The notes under the pieces were generated by a model. The model had not been told where the DNA came from. It worked only from the letters and a program-made list of their open reading frames with translations, and did no database searches. Made by a program: the position numbers and the translations under genes. A DNA stretch of 64,000 bases. Origin: Palsa-892 sp035556215 (GTDB lineage Bacteria > Pseudomonadota > Alphaproteobacteria > Rhizobiales > Xanthobacteraceae). How positions within the stretch are numbered: the first letter of the stretch is position 1; every line of letters begins with the position of its first letter. This document shows, in pieces, positions 17,960 to 26,957 of the stretch. The stretch is taken from the NCBI GenBank assembly GCA_035556215.1, contig DATMFI010000020.1, positions 71,000-134,999 of the forward strand. The letters are read 5' to 3'.

Positions 17960-18679
17960 TTATTTCAGCAGCAAAGGCAATAACAACGGTACCAGAATGG
18001 CGGTCAGAAGGCCATTCAGCCCCAGCGCAATCCCCGCAAAGGTCCCCGCGAGCGAGTTCACCTGGAACGCCCGCGCCGTACCGATTCCATGCGAAACCAA
18101 CCCTGCAGCGAAGCCCCGCGCTGCATAATTTTTGAGCCGTAAGAAGTTCATCAATGGGGTCACGATAATCGCGCCCGCGATTCCGGTCATGATCGTGAAG
18201 ACCGCAACCAGCGCCGGATTGGTGCCAATCGTCTCGCCAACACCCATGGCGATCGCTGCCGTTGCCGATTTCGGCGCCAGCGCCAAGGTCGCCGCTTCGC
18301 TGATATTGAGGTAACGGGCAATCAACACCGCTGATGCGATCGCGGCGACTGAGCCCACGAAAAGTGCGGAGAACATCGGCACCAGCGCACGCTTCACATC
18401 CGGCAGGTGCCGATAGAGCGGCACGGCAAGTGCCACTGTCGCCGGCCCAAGCAGGAAGTGCACGAACTGCGCGCCGGCGAAGTAAGCTGGAAAGGTCGTC
18501 TTCGAGAGCAAGAGCAGCGAAGACACCATCAGGATTGCGAGCAGCACCGGATTGGCGAGCGGATTGCGATTCAGCATCGCCGAGATCGCATCGGCGGCAA
18601 CATAAGCGACCACCGTCGCGGTGAGCCATAGAAGCGGCGTGCCCGAAAGATAAACCCACAGATCCACGAAGCGCGTCAT
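17960..18679 (-). CDS. lrgB: LrgB/CidB family membrane protein
   Basis: 239 residues from ATG (MTRFVDLWVYLSGTPL). Multiple helices are present, with the family core FLLGPATVALAVPLYRHLP and LALAPKSATAAIAMGVGETI, and RGFAAGLVSHGIGTARAF near the end. The family pairs with LrgA/CidA and has been linked to murein-hydrolase control and, in several organisms, to glycolate or pyruvate transport. The start overlaps the lrgA stop by 4 bp (ATGA). A longer frame upstream only shadows lrgA. Confidence 0.9.
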   Translation of the reverse strand: MTRFVDLWVYLSGTPLLWLTATVVAYVAADAISAMLNRNPLANPVLLAILMVSSLLLLSKTTFPAYFAGAQFVHFLLGPATVALAVPLYRHLPDVKRALVPMFSALFVGSVAAIASAVLIARYLNISEAATLALAPKSATAAIAMGVGETIGTNPALVAVFTIMTGIAGAIIVTPLMNFLRLKNYAARGFAAGLVSHGIGTARAFQVNSLAGTFAGIALGLNGLLTAILVPLLLPLLLK

Positions 18680-19047
18680 TCCGCGGCCCCCTCGTGTTCG
18701 TTGTCCTGCCCCATCAGCTTTGCGACCCATGTGAATGTGAGCGCCGTCGCCGCCAATGCGATGATCACCGAACCGAAAATCACGATCATCACCCGCCCGC
18801 CTTCGGCGCCGAGTAGATCGAATTGCTGCACGACACCCACGCCCGCCGGAACGAACAAAAGCGAAAGATGCCGCAGCAGCCCGTCGGCGGTTTCTTCGGT
18901 TTCTTTCGGCAATGGAACTCGCAGCATCAATACGGCGAGCAAGAGCATCAGGCCGATCACGGGGCCCGGTAACGGCAGCGCAAGAAAGTGAGCAAGCGTT
19001 TCGCCTGCGAGCTGGCAAACGAGCAGTACGACGATCGCATGCAACAT
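18676..19047 (-). CDS. lrgA: LrgA/CidA family membrane protein
   Basis: 123 residues with four helices: LLVCQLAGETLAHFLALPLPGPVIGLMLL is summarised by its motifs LAGETLAHFL and PGPVIGLMLLLA. The family signature LSLLFVPAGVGVVQQ lies in the middle. It is the first gene of lrgA-lrgB-gatB. The pair is holin/antiholin-like or metabolite-transport-related in other bacteria; which applies here is unknown. Confidence 0.9.
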   Translation of the reverse strand: MLHAIVVLLVCQLAGETLAHFLALPLPGPVIGLMLLLAVLMLRVPLPKETEETADGLLRHLSLLFVPAGVGVVQQFDLLGAEGGRVMIVIFGSVIIALAATALTFTWVAKLMGQDNEHEGAAE

Positions 19048-19153
19048 GGAATCACCCCACGGGTTCCATGCATCCTAACTTTCCAGACAAAAACCGGAAC
19101 GCCCGCGCGATCGAAACGTTTTCTCGCCAGGAAGACAAGGAAAGGAGGAACTC

Positions 19154-19399
19154 ATGCCACGCGTGAATCCCTACCGTCCGGAATATGATTACAACAGCGA
19201 AGCACCCACCACATCTGGTGTAATGCTTTTCCTCGGCGTGCTGGCCGCTATCGTACTGGCGGCATTCATATGGGCTGCGTTCTGGCCGTCTGATACGCAA
19301 TCCAATGCGCCGGGCACCCCGAATATCTCGGAGCCTGCTGCACCGATTACGCCGGCAATGCCGCGCACGCCTTCACCGGCGCCCGCACCGGCTGAATAA
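19154..19399 (+). CDS. Small single-pass membrane protein of unknown function
   Basis: 81 residues. A strong ribosome site (AAAGGAGG) lies ~6 nt before the ATG. A polar N-terminus RVNPYRPEYDYNSEAP is followed by one helix (GVMLFLGVLAAIVLAAFIWA), then a Pro/Ala/Thr-rich tail that ends PAPAPAE. It is followed by a strong terminator, so it is an independent unit divergent from lrgA. No family recognised. Confidence 0.7.
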   Translation: MPRVNPYRPEYDYNSEAPTTSGVMLFLGVLAAIVLAAFIWAAFWPSDTQSNAPGTPNISEPAAPITPAMPRTPSPAPAPAE

Positions 19400-19423
19400 T
19401 CCAATAAACGAAACACAATCGAG

Positions 19424-19457
19424 GCCGCGGCAGCGAAAAGCTGCTGCGGCTTTTGTT
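19424..19457 (+). terminator. Rho-independent terminator
   Basis: An 11-bp stem (19424-19434 with 19440-19450, one G-U pair), loop GAAAA, then TTTTGTTT. It lies just after the small membrane protein gene and abuts the convergent patatin gene. Confidence 0.88.
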
Positions 19458-19459
19458 TG

Positions 19460-20845
19460 CTAGAGGCTGCCGATAAACGCGCGAAACGTCGGGCTGTTAC
19501 GTACAGCTTCATCACCCGACTGGATCAGAAGCTCCACCTGTTCGGCCGGCAGAGTAAAACGTGTCTTGATTGCATTGAGCGCCGCCGCCCTCTCACCGCT
19601 GAACTGACCGAAGTCCACCCGCCCCACAAAGAATTTCACGTCCCGGCAATTCCAGCCGGGCTTGACGCCGAGCCGCTTACGTTCGGCCGGCGGCAGCGAA
19701 CAACGCCAGCCGATCAACTGGCGCTGCCAATCGCCTGTCACTTGCTGGAACGCCGTGTAGCTCGCGCGCACGCTGGCATCGAGTGCGGTGTCGGAGGTCG
19801 CGGCGACAAGCTCGGCGCCGCTTGGCCCCGCAAGCTGCGAAACCCATTTGCTATCGGTCGGCGCACGGCCCGCATCCACCAGCAGGAATATCGCACGGCG
19901 GATCTTCACCGCCTCGTGCGGCGTCATCGGCTCATACGGTCTGTCGGCAGCAAGCCGCGCGATGGTGAACCCCGAAAGGCCGTAGTTGTCGACCAGCCCG
20001 CCATCGAGCAGCTTGACGTATTTCATCGAGCCGTCGCGATAACGCATCAGCGCCTGCGCGAAAGAACGCAGCATCGGATTGGCGTTCGTATCGTTCACAG
20101 CGCGAAGCACCTTCGACGGCAAGGGCCGCGTGCATTTCTCGCCGTAGCTTTCGATCACGATCGGCGCGAAAGCGACCGGCACCGCGGAGGATGCAGCCAC
20201 AGCATCAGCGATCGGAAATTGGTTAAGGTCGCTGCACAACGCATCGAAGGCCGTATGGCCGAACACGAATGGCGTGCGATTATAGATATCCGAAGAGTTG
20301 ATCCAGACACGCGGACGGCCTTCGCGCAAATCCCTGAAGGTCGCGCCTTTGAAAAGATGCTGGTTGAGCCAGCCCGAAAGCTGTGTGTCCTGATTGACAC
20401 CGCCTGAAAGCCCGCGCCCGAGATTGGCAAGGTTGACCTGCGTATTGAGCGCTTCTTCCGGATTGCGCAGCAGGAAATTCTCGCGGAAGTCGTCGAGCAT
20501 CGCCCGCTTCTTCAGCCCGAAATACGCCGCCGGGATCGAACCGCCCGAGACACCGGAAACGAAATCCACCCGGTCGATCAGAACGCCGCCACCGGCCCGT
20601 GCCGGCACGGGCGTTTCACTGAATGCGCGCAGCGCGCCATACGAGAACGCCGCTGCGCGTGTCCCGCCGCCCGAAAAGGAAAGCGTGACCAGCATGTCGT
20701 CATCGAGAGCGAAGTTGGCCCTGTTCGGCTGGGATTGAACCAGCCCCTCGCCGGAAAGCGGCACGTTCTGGGGCATGTTGTGCACGCTGCCGCAGCCCGC
20801 CGCAGCGGACAATGCGCCAACTACAAATACGCTAAACCAACGCAT
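19460..20845 (-). CDS. Patatin-like phospholipase lipoprotein
   Basis: 461 residues. A signal peptide with lipobox SAAAGC suggests a lipoprotein. The patatin fold is clear: oxyanion motif LSFSGGGTRAAAFSYGALRA, nucleophile elbow GVSGGS, and the catalytic Asp in LLDGGLVDNYGL. The family hydrolyses acyl esters of phospholipids or galactolipids. The protein is probably on the inner face of the outer membrane or in the periplasm. Substrate unknown. Confidence 0.85.
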   Translation of the reverse strand: MRWFSVFVVGALSAAAGCGSVHNMPQNVPLSGEGLVQSQPNRANFALDDDMLVTLSFSGGGTRAAAFSYGALRAFSETPVPARAGGGVLIDRVDFVSGVSGGSIPAAYFGLKKRAMLDDFRENFLLRNPEEALNTQVNLANLGRGLSGGVNQDTQLSGWLNQHLFKGATFRDLREGRPRVWINSSDIYNRTPFVFGHTAFDALCSDLNQFPIADAVAASSAVPVAFAPIVIESYGEKCTRPLPSKVLRAVNDTNANPMLRSFAQALMRYRDGSMKYVKLLDGGLVDNYGLSGFTIARLAADRPYEPMTPHEAVKIRRAIFLLVDAGRAPTDSKWVSQLAGPSGAELVAATSDTALDASVRASYTAFQQVTGDWQRQLIGWRCSLPPAERKRLGVKPGWNCRDVKFFVGRVDFGQFSGERAAALNAIKTRFTLPAEQVELLIQSGDEAVRNSPTFRAFIGSL

Positions 20846-20914
20846 AGGCCGTTCCGCACTCCGGACTGCGAACCTCGTTATCCTATCGAGGTTACGAGAC
20901 CGTCAAGCTGGCCT

Positions 20915-21202
20915 TTAACCCTTCAACTGCCGCTCTTCATAATCGATGATCCAGTCCATCATGCGGCGATAGACAAGTTCAGCAAGTTCAGGCGGTGCGC
21001 CAAGGCGCTCGGCTTCCTCGCGCACGCGCTGTGCCACCTCTTCCACTCTGTCGGGGATCAGCGCAGGAAGTCCGGTCTCTTTCTTGATGGTCACAACGCG
21101 ATCGACGATCTTGATCCGTTCGGCGATCAGCTTCACGAGCTCGCTGTCGACCCGGTCGATCTCCGCGCGCAGATGCGAAAGTTCCGGATCGCCCACCGCC
21201 AT
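20915..21202 (-). CDS. Chorismate mutase, AroQ type
   Basis: 95 residues. The three-helix AroQ domain is visible: LSHLRAEIDRVDSELVKLIA, RIKIVDRVVTIKKETGLPAL, and a C-terminal helix (ELVYRRMMDWIIDYEERQ). Active-site Arg and Lys residues of helices 1 and 2 are in place. It converts chorismate to prephenate for Phe/Tyr synthesis. It starts 1 bp after the gatA stop, so it is probably co-transcribed with gatCA. Confidence 0.9.
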   Translation of the reverse strand: MAVGDPELSHLRAEIDRVDSELVKLIAERIKIVDRVVTIKKETGLPALIPDRVEEVAQRVREEAERLGAPPELAELVYRRMMDWIIDYEERQLKG

Positions 21203-21203
21203 C

Positions 21204-22685
21204 TCAACCCCACCACGGATCCGGCAGCTCGATACGGCCCGCCGACTGCTCGATCACATGACCGAGCGAGAACAAAGTCTCTTCATCGAACGGACGGCCG
21301 ATCAATTGCAGGCCGAGCGGCAGCGCCGACCCGTCGAGTCCGGCGGGGACAGCAATGCCCGGCAATCCGGCCATGTTCACCGTGACCGTGAAGACGTCGT
21401 TCAAATACATCTCGACCGGATCGGCGCCGGACTTCTCGCCGATGCCGAAGGCCGAAGATGGCGTCGCGGGTGTCAGGATCGCGTGCACACCCTGCTTGAA
21501 CGTTTCCTCGAAGTCGCGCTTGATCAGTGTGCGCACTTTCTGAGCGCGCAGGTAATAAGCGTCATAGTAACCGGCCGAGAGAACATAAGTGCCGATCAGA
21601 ACACGCCGCTTCACTTCGGCGCCGAAACCGGCGGCGCGCGTGTTTTCGTAGAGCTCGATCACGTCCTTGCCGGGCACGCGCAAGCCGTAACGCACGCCGT
21701 CATAGCGCGCGAGATTGGACGAGGCCTCCGCCGGCGCAACGATGTAATAAGCCGGCAACGCATACTTCGTATGCGGCAACGAAATCTCGACGATCTCAGC
21801 GCCCGCCTTTTTCAGCCATTCGGCGCCCTGCTCCCAGAGCTTTCCGATTTCAGCCGGTACGCCATCGATACGGTATTCCTTCGGAATGCCGATCTTCATG
21901 CCCTTCACGGACTTCCCAATCGCCTTCTCGTAATCGGGGACTTCCATATTGATACAGGTGGAGTCCTTCGGATCATGCCCTGCCATCGAGCGCAGCAGAA
22001 TCGCTGTGTCCTGCACCGTGCGTGCGAAAGGCCCCGCCTGATCGAGCGACGACGCGAACGCCACGATGCCCCAGCGCGAGCAGCGGCCATAGGTCGGCTT
22101 GATACCAACGATGCCGGTGAAGGCCGCAGGCTGCCGGATCGAGCCGCCGGTGTCCGTACCGGTCGCTCCAAGACAGAGCTTGGCCGCGACGGCTGCCGCC
22201 GAACCGCCGGATGAGCCGCCCGGCACGAGCTTCGCATTCGAGCCTTTGCGTTGCCACGGCGAGACGACCGGGCCAAAGGCAGAGGTTTCGTTCGACGAGC
22301 CCATGGCGAACTCGTCGTTGTTGAGTTTACCGAGCATCACTGCGCCGTCGCGCCACAGCTGCGAGGTCACCGTCGACTCGTAAGGCGGCACGAAGTTGTC
22401 GAGGATTTTCGAGCACGCTGTCGTGCGCACGCCTTCGGTCGCGAACAGATCCTTGACGCCGAGCGCGATGCCTTCGAGCGGACGCGCATCGCCCGCCTTG
22501 ATGCGCTTGTCGGACTCCTCTGCCATCGCCCGCGCCTTTTCCGGCGTTTCGAGGATATAGGCGTTCAGGCTTTTGGCTTTTTCGATTGCGGCAAGATGTG
22601 CGTCGGCGATTTCGACGGCCGAAAATTTCTTGGCGCGCAACCCGTCGCGCGCTTCCGCCAGCGTAAGAGAGGTGAGGTTCGACAC
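21204..22685 (-). CDS. gatA: Asp-tRNA(Asn)/Glu-tRNA(Gln) amidotransferase subunit A
   Basis: 493 residues from GTG (reads SNLTSLTLAEARDGL), 4 bp after the gatC stop; the frame extends 15 codons upstream but overlaps gatC there. The amidase signature is present: GVKDLFATEG (catalytic Lys), GGSSGGSAAAVAA, and TDTGGSIRQPAAF with the nucleophile Ser. GatA releases ammonia from Gln for transamidation on GatB. In the gatC-gatA-chorismate mutase operon. Confidence 0.97.
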   Translation of the reverse strand: MSNLTSLTLAEARDGLRAKKFSAVEIADAHLAAIEKAKSLNAYILETPEKARAMAEESDKRIKAGDARPLEGIALGVKDLFATEGVRTTACSKILDNFVPPYESTVTSQLWRDGAVMLGKLNNDEFAMGSSNETSAFGPVVSPWQRKGSNAKLVPGGSSGGSAAAVAAKLCLGATGTDTGGSIRQPAAFTGIVGIKPTYGRCSRWGIVAFASSLDQAGPFARTVQDTAILLRSMAGHDPKDSTCINMEVPDYEKAIGKSVKGMKIGIPKEYRIDGVPAEIGKLWEQGAEWLKKAGAEIVEISLPHTKYALPAYYIVAPAEASSNLARYDGVRYGLRVPGKDVIELYENTRAAGFGAEVKRRVLIGTYVLSAGYYDAYYLRAQKVRTLIKRDFEETFKQGVHAILTPATPSSAFGIGEKSGADPVEMYLNDVFTVTVNMAGLPGIAVPAGLDGSALPLGLQLIGRPFDEETLFSLGHVIEQSAGRIELPDPWWG

Positions 22686-22689
22686 GCGC

Positions 22690-22977
22690 CTACTCCACGA
22701 CTTTCGGCACGAGGAAGAAACCTTCCTCACTCTGCGGCGCGTTCATCAGCACCTTCTTCGCATCGCCGCCGTCGGTGACGACATCCTTGCGCAACGGCAG
22801 CTTCATCGGGGTGACCGAAGTCATCGGCTCTACGCCATCGACATTCACTTCCTTGAGTTGCTCGACAAAACCCAGGATCGAATTGATCTCGCCCGCGAGA
22901 TGGTCGATTTCCCCGTCCTCGACCTTGATCCGCGCCAAATGCGCGATCCGCCGGACGGTTGCAGCGTCAATGCTCAT
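22690..22977 (-). CDS. gatC: Asp-tRNA(Asn)/Glu-tRNA(Gln) amidotransferase subunit C
   Basis: 95 residues, full length. The family pattern VRRIAHLARIKVEDGEIDHL, then ILGFVEQLKEVNVDGVEPM and the basic turn MKLPLRKDVVTDG, is complete. GatC is the belt subunit that holds GatA and GatB together. First gene of the operon. Confidence 0.95.
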   Translation of the reverse strand: MSIDAATVRRIAHLARIKVEDGEIDHLAGEINSILGFVEQLKEVNVDGVEPMTSVTPMKLPLRKDVVTDGGDAKKVLMNAPQSEEGFFLVPKVVE

Positions 22978-23180
22978 AGAAGCTCCCTCGAATGAGCGGG
23001 CTATAGCCAGAGACCGTCGACTTTACAACCGTTTACCGTCTCAAACCGGCTTCGGGCGCGGCAAAAATACCCATAAAACGTCATGGCGTTGATGGCCGGT
23101 TGGGCTACCCTACCTATTCCTGATTGAGACAAGTCAGGCACGCCAGCGGCTCGGGCTATTTTTATGGAAGGAGTAAATCA

Positions 23181-23705
23181 ATGAATGACGCGAAAGGACG
23201 GCGCACCGCCGCGCTTCAAACTCCCACCAATCTTGACAGCAACGCGACCCTGGATATTTCCGGCGGATTGAACGCCCTGCTCGCCGACGTTTTCGCGCTC
23301 TATCTCAAGACCAAGAATTTTCACTGGCACATGTCGGGGCCGCACTTTCGCGACTATCACCTGCTGCTCGACGAACAAAGCGATCAGATTTTTGCCATGA
23401 CCGACGATATTGCCGAGCGCGTTCGCAAGATCGGCGGCATCACGCTGCACTCCATCGGCCACATCGCCCGCCTGCAGCGCATCGAAGACAATGACGCCGA
23501 TTACGTCACGCCGCTCGATATGCTGGCCGAGCTGCGGGACGACAATAAGCAGCTTGCCGCCGCCATGCGCGAGGTTCACGACCTCTGCGACGAGCATGGC
23601 GATGTCGCCACCGCAAGCCTGCTCGAAAACTGGATCGACGAAACCGAACGCCGCACCTGGTTCCTGTTTGAATCCGGCCGGTCGGGAGAATCCCCGAACA
23701 ATTGA
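23181..23705 (+). CDS. dps: Dps-family DNA-protecting ferritin-like protein
   Basis: 174 residues from ATG preceded by GGAAGGAG. The four-helix ferritin fold has the Dps ferroxidase residues: TKNFHWHMSGPHFRDYH (His), LLLDEQSDQIFAMTDDIAER (Asp/Glu). A short basic N-terminal tail (MNDAKGRRTAAL) could bind DNA. Dps dodecamers oxidise and store iron and shield DNA during stress. Monocistronic; convergent with the DUF2585 gene. Confidence 0.92.
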   Translation: MNDAKGRRTAALQTPTNLDSNATLDISGGLNALLADVFALYLKTKNFHWHMSGPHFRDYHLLLDEQSDQIFAMTDDIAERVRKIGGITLHSIGHIARLQRIEDNDADYVTPLDMLAELRDDNKQLAAAMREVHDLCDEHGDVATASLLENWIDETERRTWFLFESGRSGESPNN

Positions 23706-23710
23706 AGCAG

Positions 23711-24280
23711 TCACCCGCCGGCTTGCCAGTTGCGGACAATGTCGAGCGGATAGAGCAGCATCAGAATGTTAAGCGTGAGGTTGTCGCGAATGAAATACGC
23801 GAGCCCCGCTTCGATCGTTAGCGCGAGCGTGACGGTTGCCCATACCGGTAGCCGCCACGCGAGCAGAAACCCGGCGATCATCGCCAGCGTATCGCACACC
23901 GAATTGATGATGCTGTCGCCATAATAGTCGAGCGAGATCGTCGCCGCGCGATAGCGATTGATAACGAGATCGGTGTTCTCGAGAATTTCCCATCCGGCTT
24001 CAAGCATGACGGCCGCGATCAAGCGCGCGCCAAACGGCGCGCGCGGCAATACGAGCCATGCCAAAGCGTAAAAGATGAAGCCGTGAATGATGTGCGAGAA
24101 CGTGTACCAGTCCGAGATATGTTGCGAATTCTCGGAGCTATTCACGACTCCGTGCCATAGCTTGACGTAGCTGCAGGTGCAGATCGGCGTTCGCCCCATC
24201 AGATATAAAGTGATTGCCTGCCCAAAGAGCAGCAACAGCACGGCGATCAACGCCGTTCTCGTCCGGGCCGCGACGCTCAT
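23711..24280 (-). CDS. DUF2585 (UPF0314) membrane protein
   Basis: 189 residues from ATG (MSVAARTRT). The protein has about four helices and the family signature GRTPICTCSYVKLWHGVVNS, then SQHISDWYTFSHIIHGFIFY and MLEAGWEILENTDLVINRYR with YYGDSIINSVCDT. It is confined mainly to Rhizobiales and has no known function. It starts 13 bp after the UPF0173 gene and may be co-transcribed with it. Confidence 0.9.
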   Translation of the reverse strand: MSVAARTRTALIAVLLLLFGQAITLYLMGRTPICTCSYVKLWHGVVNSSENSQHISDWYTFSHIIHGFIFYALAWLVLPRAPFGARLIAAVMLEAGWEILENTDLVINRYRAATISLDYYGDSIINSVCDTLAMIAGFLLAWRLPVWATVTLALTIEAGLAYFIRDNLTLNILMLLYPLDIVRNWQAGG

Positions 24281-24293
24281 GAGTTGGCGCAAC

Positions 24294-24992
24294 TCAGACC
24301 GTCACCGCCTTGCCTTTCTCCGGCACGATCACTTTCGTCGCGGCGCCCTTCATCTCGGCGACAAACTTGTCGGCATTCGGCTCGATGATCGGGAATGAAC
24401 CGTAGTGACATGGGATCACGCTTTTCAGTTTGAAGAATTTCTTCACCGCCATCGCCGCGAGCTTCGGGCTCATCGTGAAACGATCGCCGACCGGCACGAA
24501 GGCGATGTCCGGAGCGTAGATCTCGTTGATCAGCGCCATATCCGAAAAAATGTCGGTATCGCCCATGTGATAGATCGTCGGCTCGCCGGGCGCCTTCACG
24601 ATCAGACCGCCGGGATTGCCGAGATAGACAGCCGTCCCGTTGTCATTGTGGCTCGATGAGTGATCGGCGCGCACCATCGAGACGGTGAAACCGCCCTCGT
24701 CGAGCGTACCGCCCATGTTCATCGGGTCGATGTTCTCGACGCCCAGGCTGTTCAGCCGCATGCAGATCTCGAAATTCGCCACGACCTTGGCGCCGGTCTT
24801 TTTCGCAATCGCGACCGAATCGCCGACATGATCGTCATGCCCGTGCGTCAGCAGAATGTGGGAGACGCCGCTGGCCGCCGCTTCGGGATCGCCGCCAAAA
24901 CCGGGGTTGCCGGTAAAGAACGGATCGATCAGGACCGCCTTGCCGCCGAAATCGAGACGAAATGCCGAATGGCCGTACCAGGTGACTTGCAT
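24294..24992 (-). CDS. UPF0173 metal-dependent hydrolase (metallo-beta-lactamase fold)
   Basis: 232 residues from ATG (MQVTWYGHSAFRLDF). The metal ligands are in LLTHGHDDHVGDS, and further ligands in ADHSSSH and YHMGDTDIF, with a final His in VIPCHYGSFP. This is the UlaG-like/UPF0173 branch of the metallo-beta-lactamase fold, usually with 225-235 residues. Substrate unknown; cytoplasmic. Confidence 0.9.
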   Translation of the reverse strand: MQVTWYGHSAFRLDFGGKAVLIDPFFTGNPGFGGDPEAAASGVSHILLTHGHDDHVGDSVAIAKKTGAKVVANFEICMRLNSLGVENIDPMNMGGTLDEGGFTVSMVRADHSSSHNDNGTAVYLGNPGGLIVKAPGEPTIYHMGDTDIFSDMALINEIYAPDIAFVPVGDRFTMSPKLAAMAVKKFFKLKSVIPCHYGSFPIIEPNADKFVAEMKGAATKVIVPEKGKAVTV

Positions 24993-25262
24993 GAAACGCG
25001 ACCTCCAAATACCGCCCACGAGTATAAATCGAACTTGTGCCGTCACAACGCACGCGGGTTGACGCGTAAAAGCATTACATTAGATTTTAAGCGTAAGTTC
25101 GGCGTTGTTCCTGCCGCCCGCCCCTTTGCGTCGCGTTGTTCGCTTGACGCGAAGGCTCGCCCGACCCGCCGAAATCGAGCGCAGCGGCTTCTGTAAAATT
25201 GACGCGTTGAGCCGGAGCATTACTCGCCGGCGCGGAGCCAATACGGAGTCTTACGAAACCGA

Positions 25263-26951
25263 ATGTCCACCACGATGGTCCTGCTCCATATCGCGGGCTA
25301 TGTCGCGCTCCTTCTATGGGGAATCCGCATGGTGGAAACCGGCATCATGCAGGCCTACGGCTCCGAGCTTCGTCAGTTCCTGAGCATTGCCATTCGCAAT
25401 CGCTGGAAGGCGTTTGCCGCCGGTCTTGGCATCACCGCACTTTTGCAAAGCAGCACCGCGACCGGCCTCATGACCGCGGGCTTTCTCGCGAGCGGCGTGA
25501 TGGAACTCGTCCCCGCGCTTGCCGTCATCCTTGGCGCCAATGTCGGCACGACACTGATCGTGCAGGTGCTGACCTTCGATACCTCCGCTATCGCACCGGT
25601 TTTCATTCTCGTCGGGCTGATCGCCTACAATCAGGGCGGCAAGACTCGGACCCGCGACCTTGGCCGCGTCGCCATCGGCGTCGGCATACTGTTGCTCGCG
25701 CTGCATCTGATTATCGGCGTGATGGGTCCGATCGAGAAGGCCGCGCCAGTTCGCGCACTGTTCGCGACCATTACGGGCGATCCGGTTATCAATGTCATTC
25801 TCGCGGCGCTCCTCACATGGGCTTCCTATTCGAGCGTCACCGTGGTGCTGCTCGTCATGTCGCTATCGGCGGCCAGTATCGTGACGCCGGCCGCGGCACT
25901 CGCGCTTGTGCTCGGTGCCAATCTCGGCAACGTCATCCCGCAATTCATCGGCACGAACCAGAGCGGCAGCGCGCGGCGGCTCGCGCTCGGCAACTTGATC
26001 GTGCGCGGCCTCGGCACCGTCGCCGCGATCCCCTTCCTGCCGAAGATCGCCGAATGGCTCGCCGCGCTCGAGGGCAACCCTGCGCGCGAGGCCGCCGACT
26101 TCCACACGCTGTTCAATGTTGTGCTCGCGGTCGTCTTTATCGGCCTGCTCAATCCGCTCGCCGCGCTTTGCAGCCGGTTCATTCCGGCGAAATCCATCAC
26201 CGACTCGCCTGGCACGCCGCGCTACATCACATCGGCGGAGCTTGCGACGCCGAGCGTCGCGCTCGCTTCCGCTTCACGCGAAGTGCTGCGCATGGTCGAT
26301 ATCGTCGAGCGCATGCTGAAGGCCTTTCTTGCCGCCATCAAGGACGACGATCGCAAGCAGATCGGCGAGATCGCCCAGATGGACGACGCTGTCGATGACT
26401 TGCACAACGCGCTCAAGCTCTACCTCACGGAGATCAGCCGCAACGGCAAGCTGCCCGACGCGGAGGCGCGCCGCTGCGAGGATATTCTCGCCTTCACGAT
26501 CAACCTCGAGCACGTCGGCGACATCGTGGAGAAAAGCCTGAGTGAACTCGCCGAAAAGAAGATCAAAAATCATCTTACCTTTTCGTCCGAGGGCTTTCAG
26601 GAAATTTCCAATATGCTGAACCAGATCCTCGAGAACCTGCGGCTTGCCGTCAGCGTATTCATGACCTCCAACTTGCACGACGCACGCGCCCTCATGCAGG
26701 CCAAGACCGCGATGCGCGATCTCGAATGGATGGCGACACAGAACCATCTTCATCGCCTGCGCGAAAAACGCGCGGAGAGCCTCGAGACAAGCTCTCTCCA
26801 TATCGATATCGTGCGCGATCTGAAGCGCATCACCGCGCATATCGCTTCGGTCGCCTATCCGGTGCTTTCCGAGAACAAGGAGCTTCTGCCAAGCCGGCTG
26901 CTCGACAAGGATGACGAGGCGTTCATTCCGCTTGCCGTCGGCAAAGAATAG
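25263..26951 (+). CDS. Na/Pi cotransporter family protein with PhoU-like tail
   Basis: 562 residues. Two inverted PNaS repeats are visible: LLQSSTATGLMTAGFLASG with GANVGTTLIVQ, and SYSSVTVVLLVMSLSAAS with GANLGNVIPQF; the QSS-T motifs bind Na+ and phosphate in this family. From about residue 340 a cytosolic helical PhoU-like domain follows (VLRMVDIVERMLKAFLAAI, NLEHVGDIVEKSL). It probably moves phosphate across the inner membrane. The 270-bp upstream gap shows no clear Pho box. Confidence 0.9.
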   Translation: MSTTMVLLHIAGYVALLLWGIRMVETGIMQAYGSELRQFLSIAIRNRWKAFAAGLGITALLQSSTATGLMTAGFLASGVMELVPALAVILGANVGTTLIVQVLTFDTSAIAPVFILVGLIAYNQGGKTRTRDLGRVAIGVGILLLALHLIIGVMGPIEKAAPVRALFATITGDPVINVILAALLTWASYSSVTVVLLVMSLSAASIVTPAAALALVLGANLGNVIPQFIGTNQSGSARRLALGNLIVRGLGTVAAIPFLPKIAEWLAALEGNPAREAADFHTLFNVVLAVVFIGLLNPLAALCSRFIPAKSITDSPGTPRYITSAELATPSVALASASREVLRMVDIVERMLKAFLAAIKDDDRKQIGEIAQMDDAVDDLHNALKLYLTEISRNGKLPDAEARRCEDILAFTINLEHVGDIVEKSLSELAEKKIKNHLTFSSEGFQEISNMLNQILENLRLAVSVFMTSNLHDARALMQAKTAMRDLEWMATQNHLHRLREKRAESLETSSLHIDIVRDLKRITAHIASVAYPVLSENKELLPSRLLDKDDEAFIPLAVGKE

Positions 26952-26957
26952 AAGTCC

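Noticed and set aside
17092..18135. 347-residue open frame on the plus strand
   Set aside because: Antisense to gatB and the end of lrgB, both with clear family motifs.
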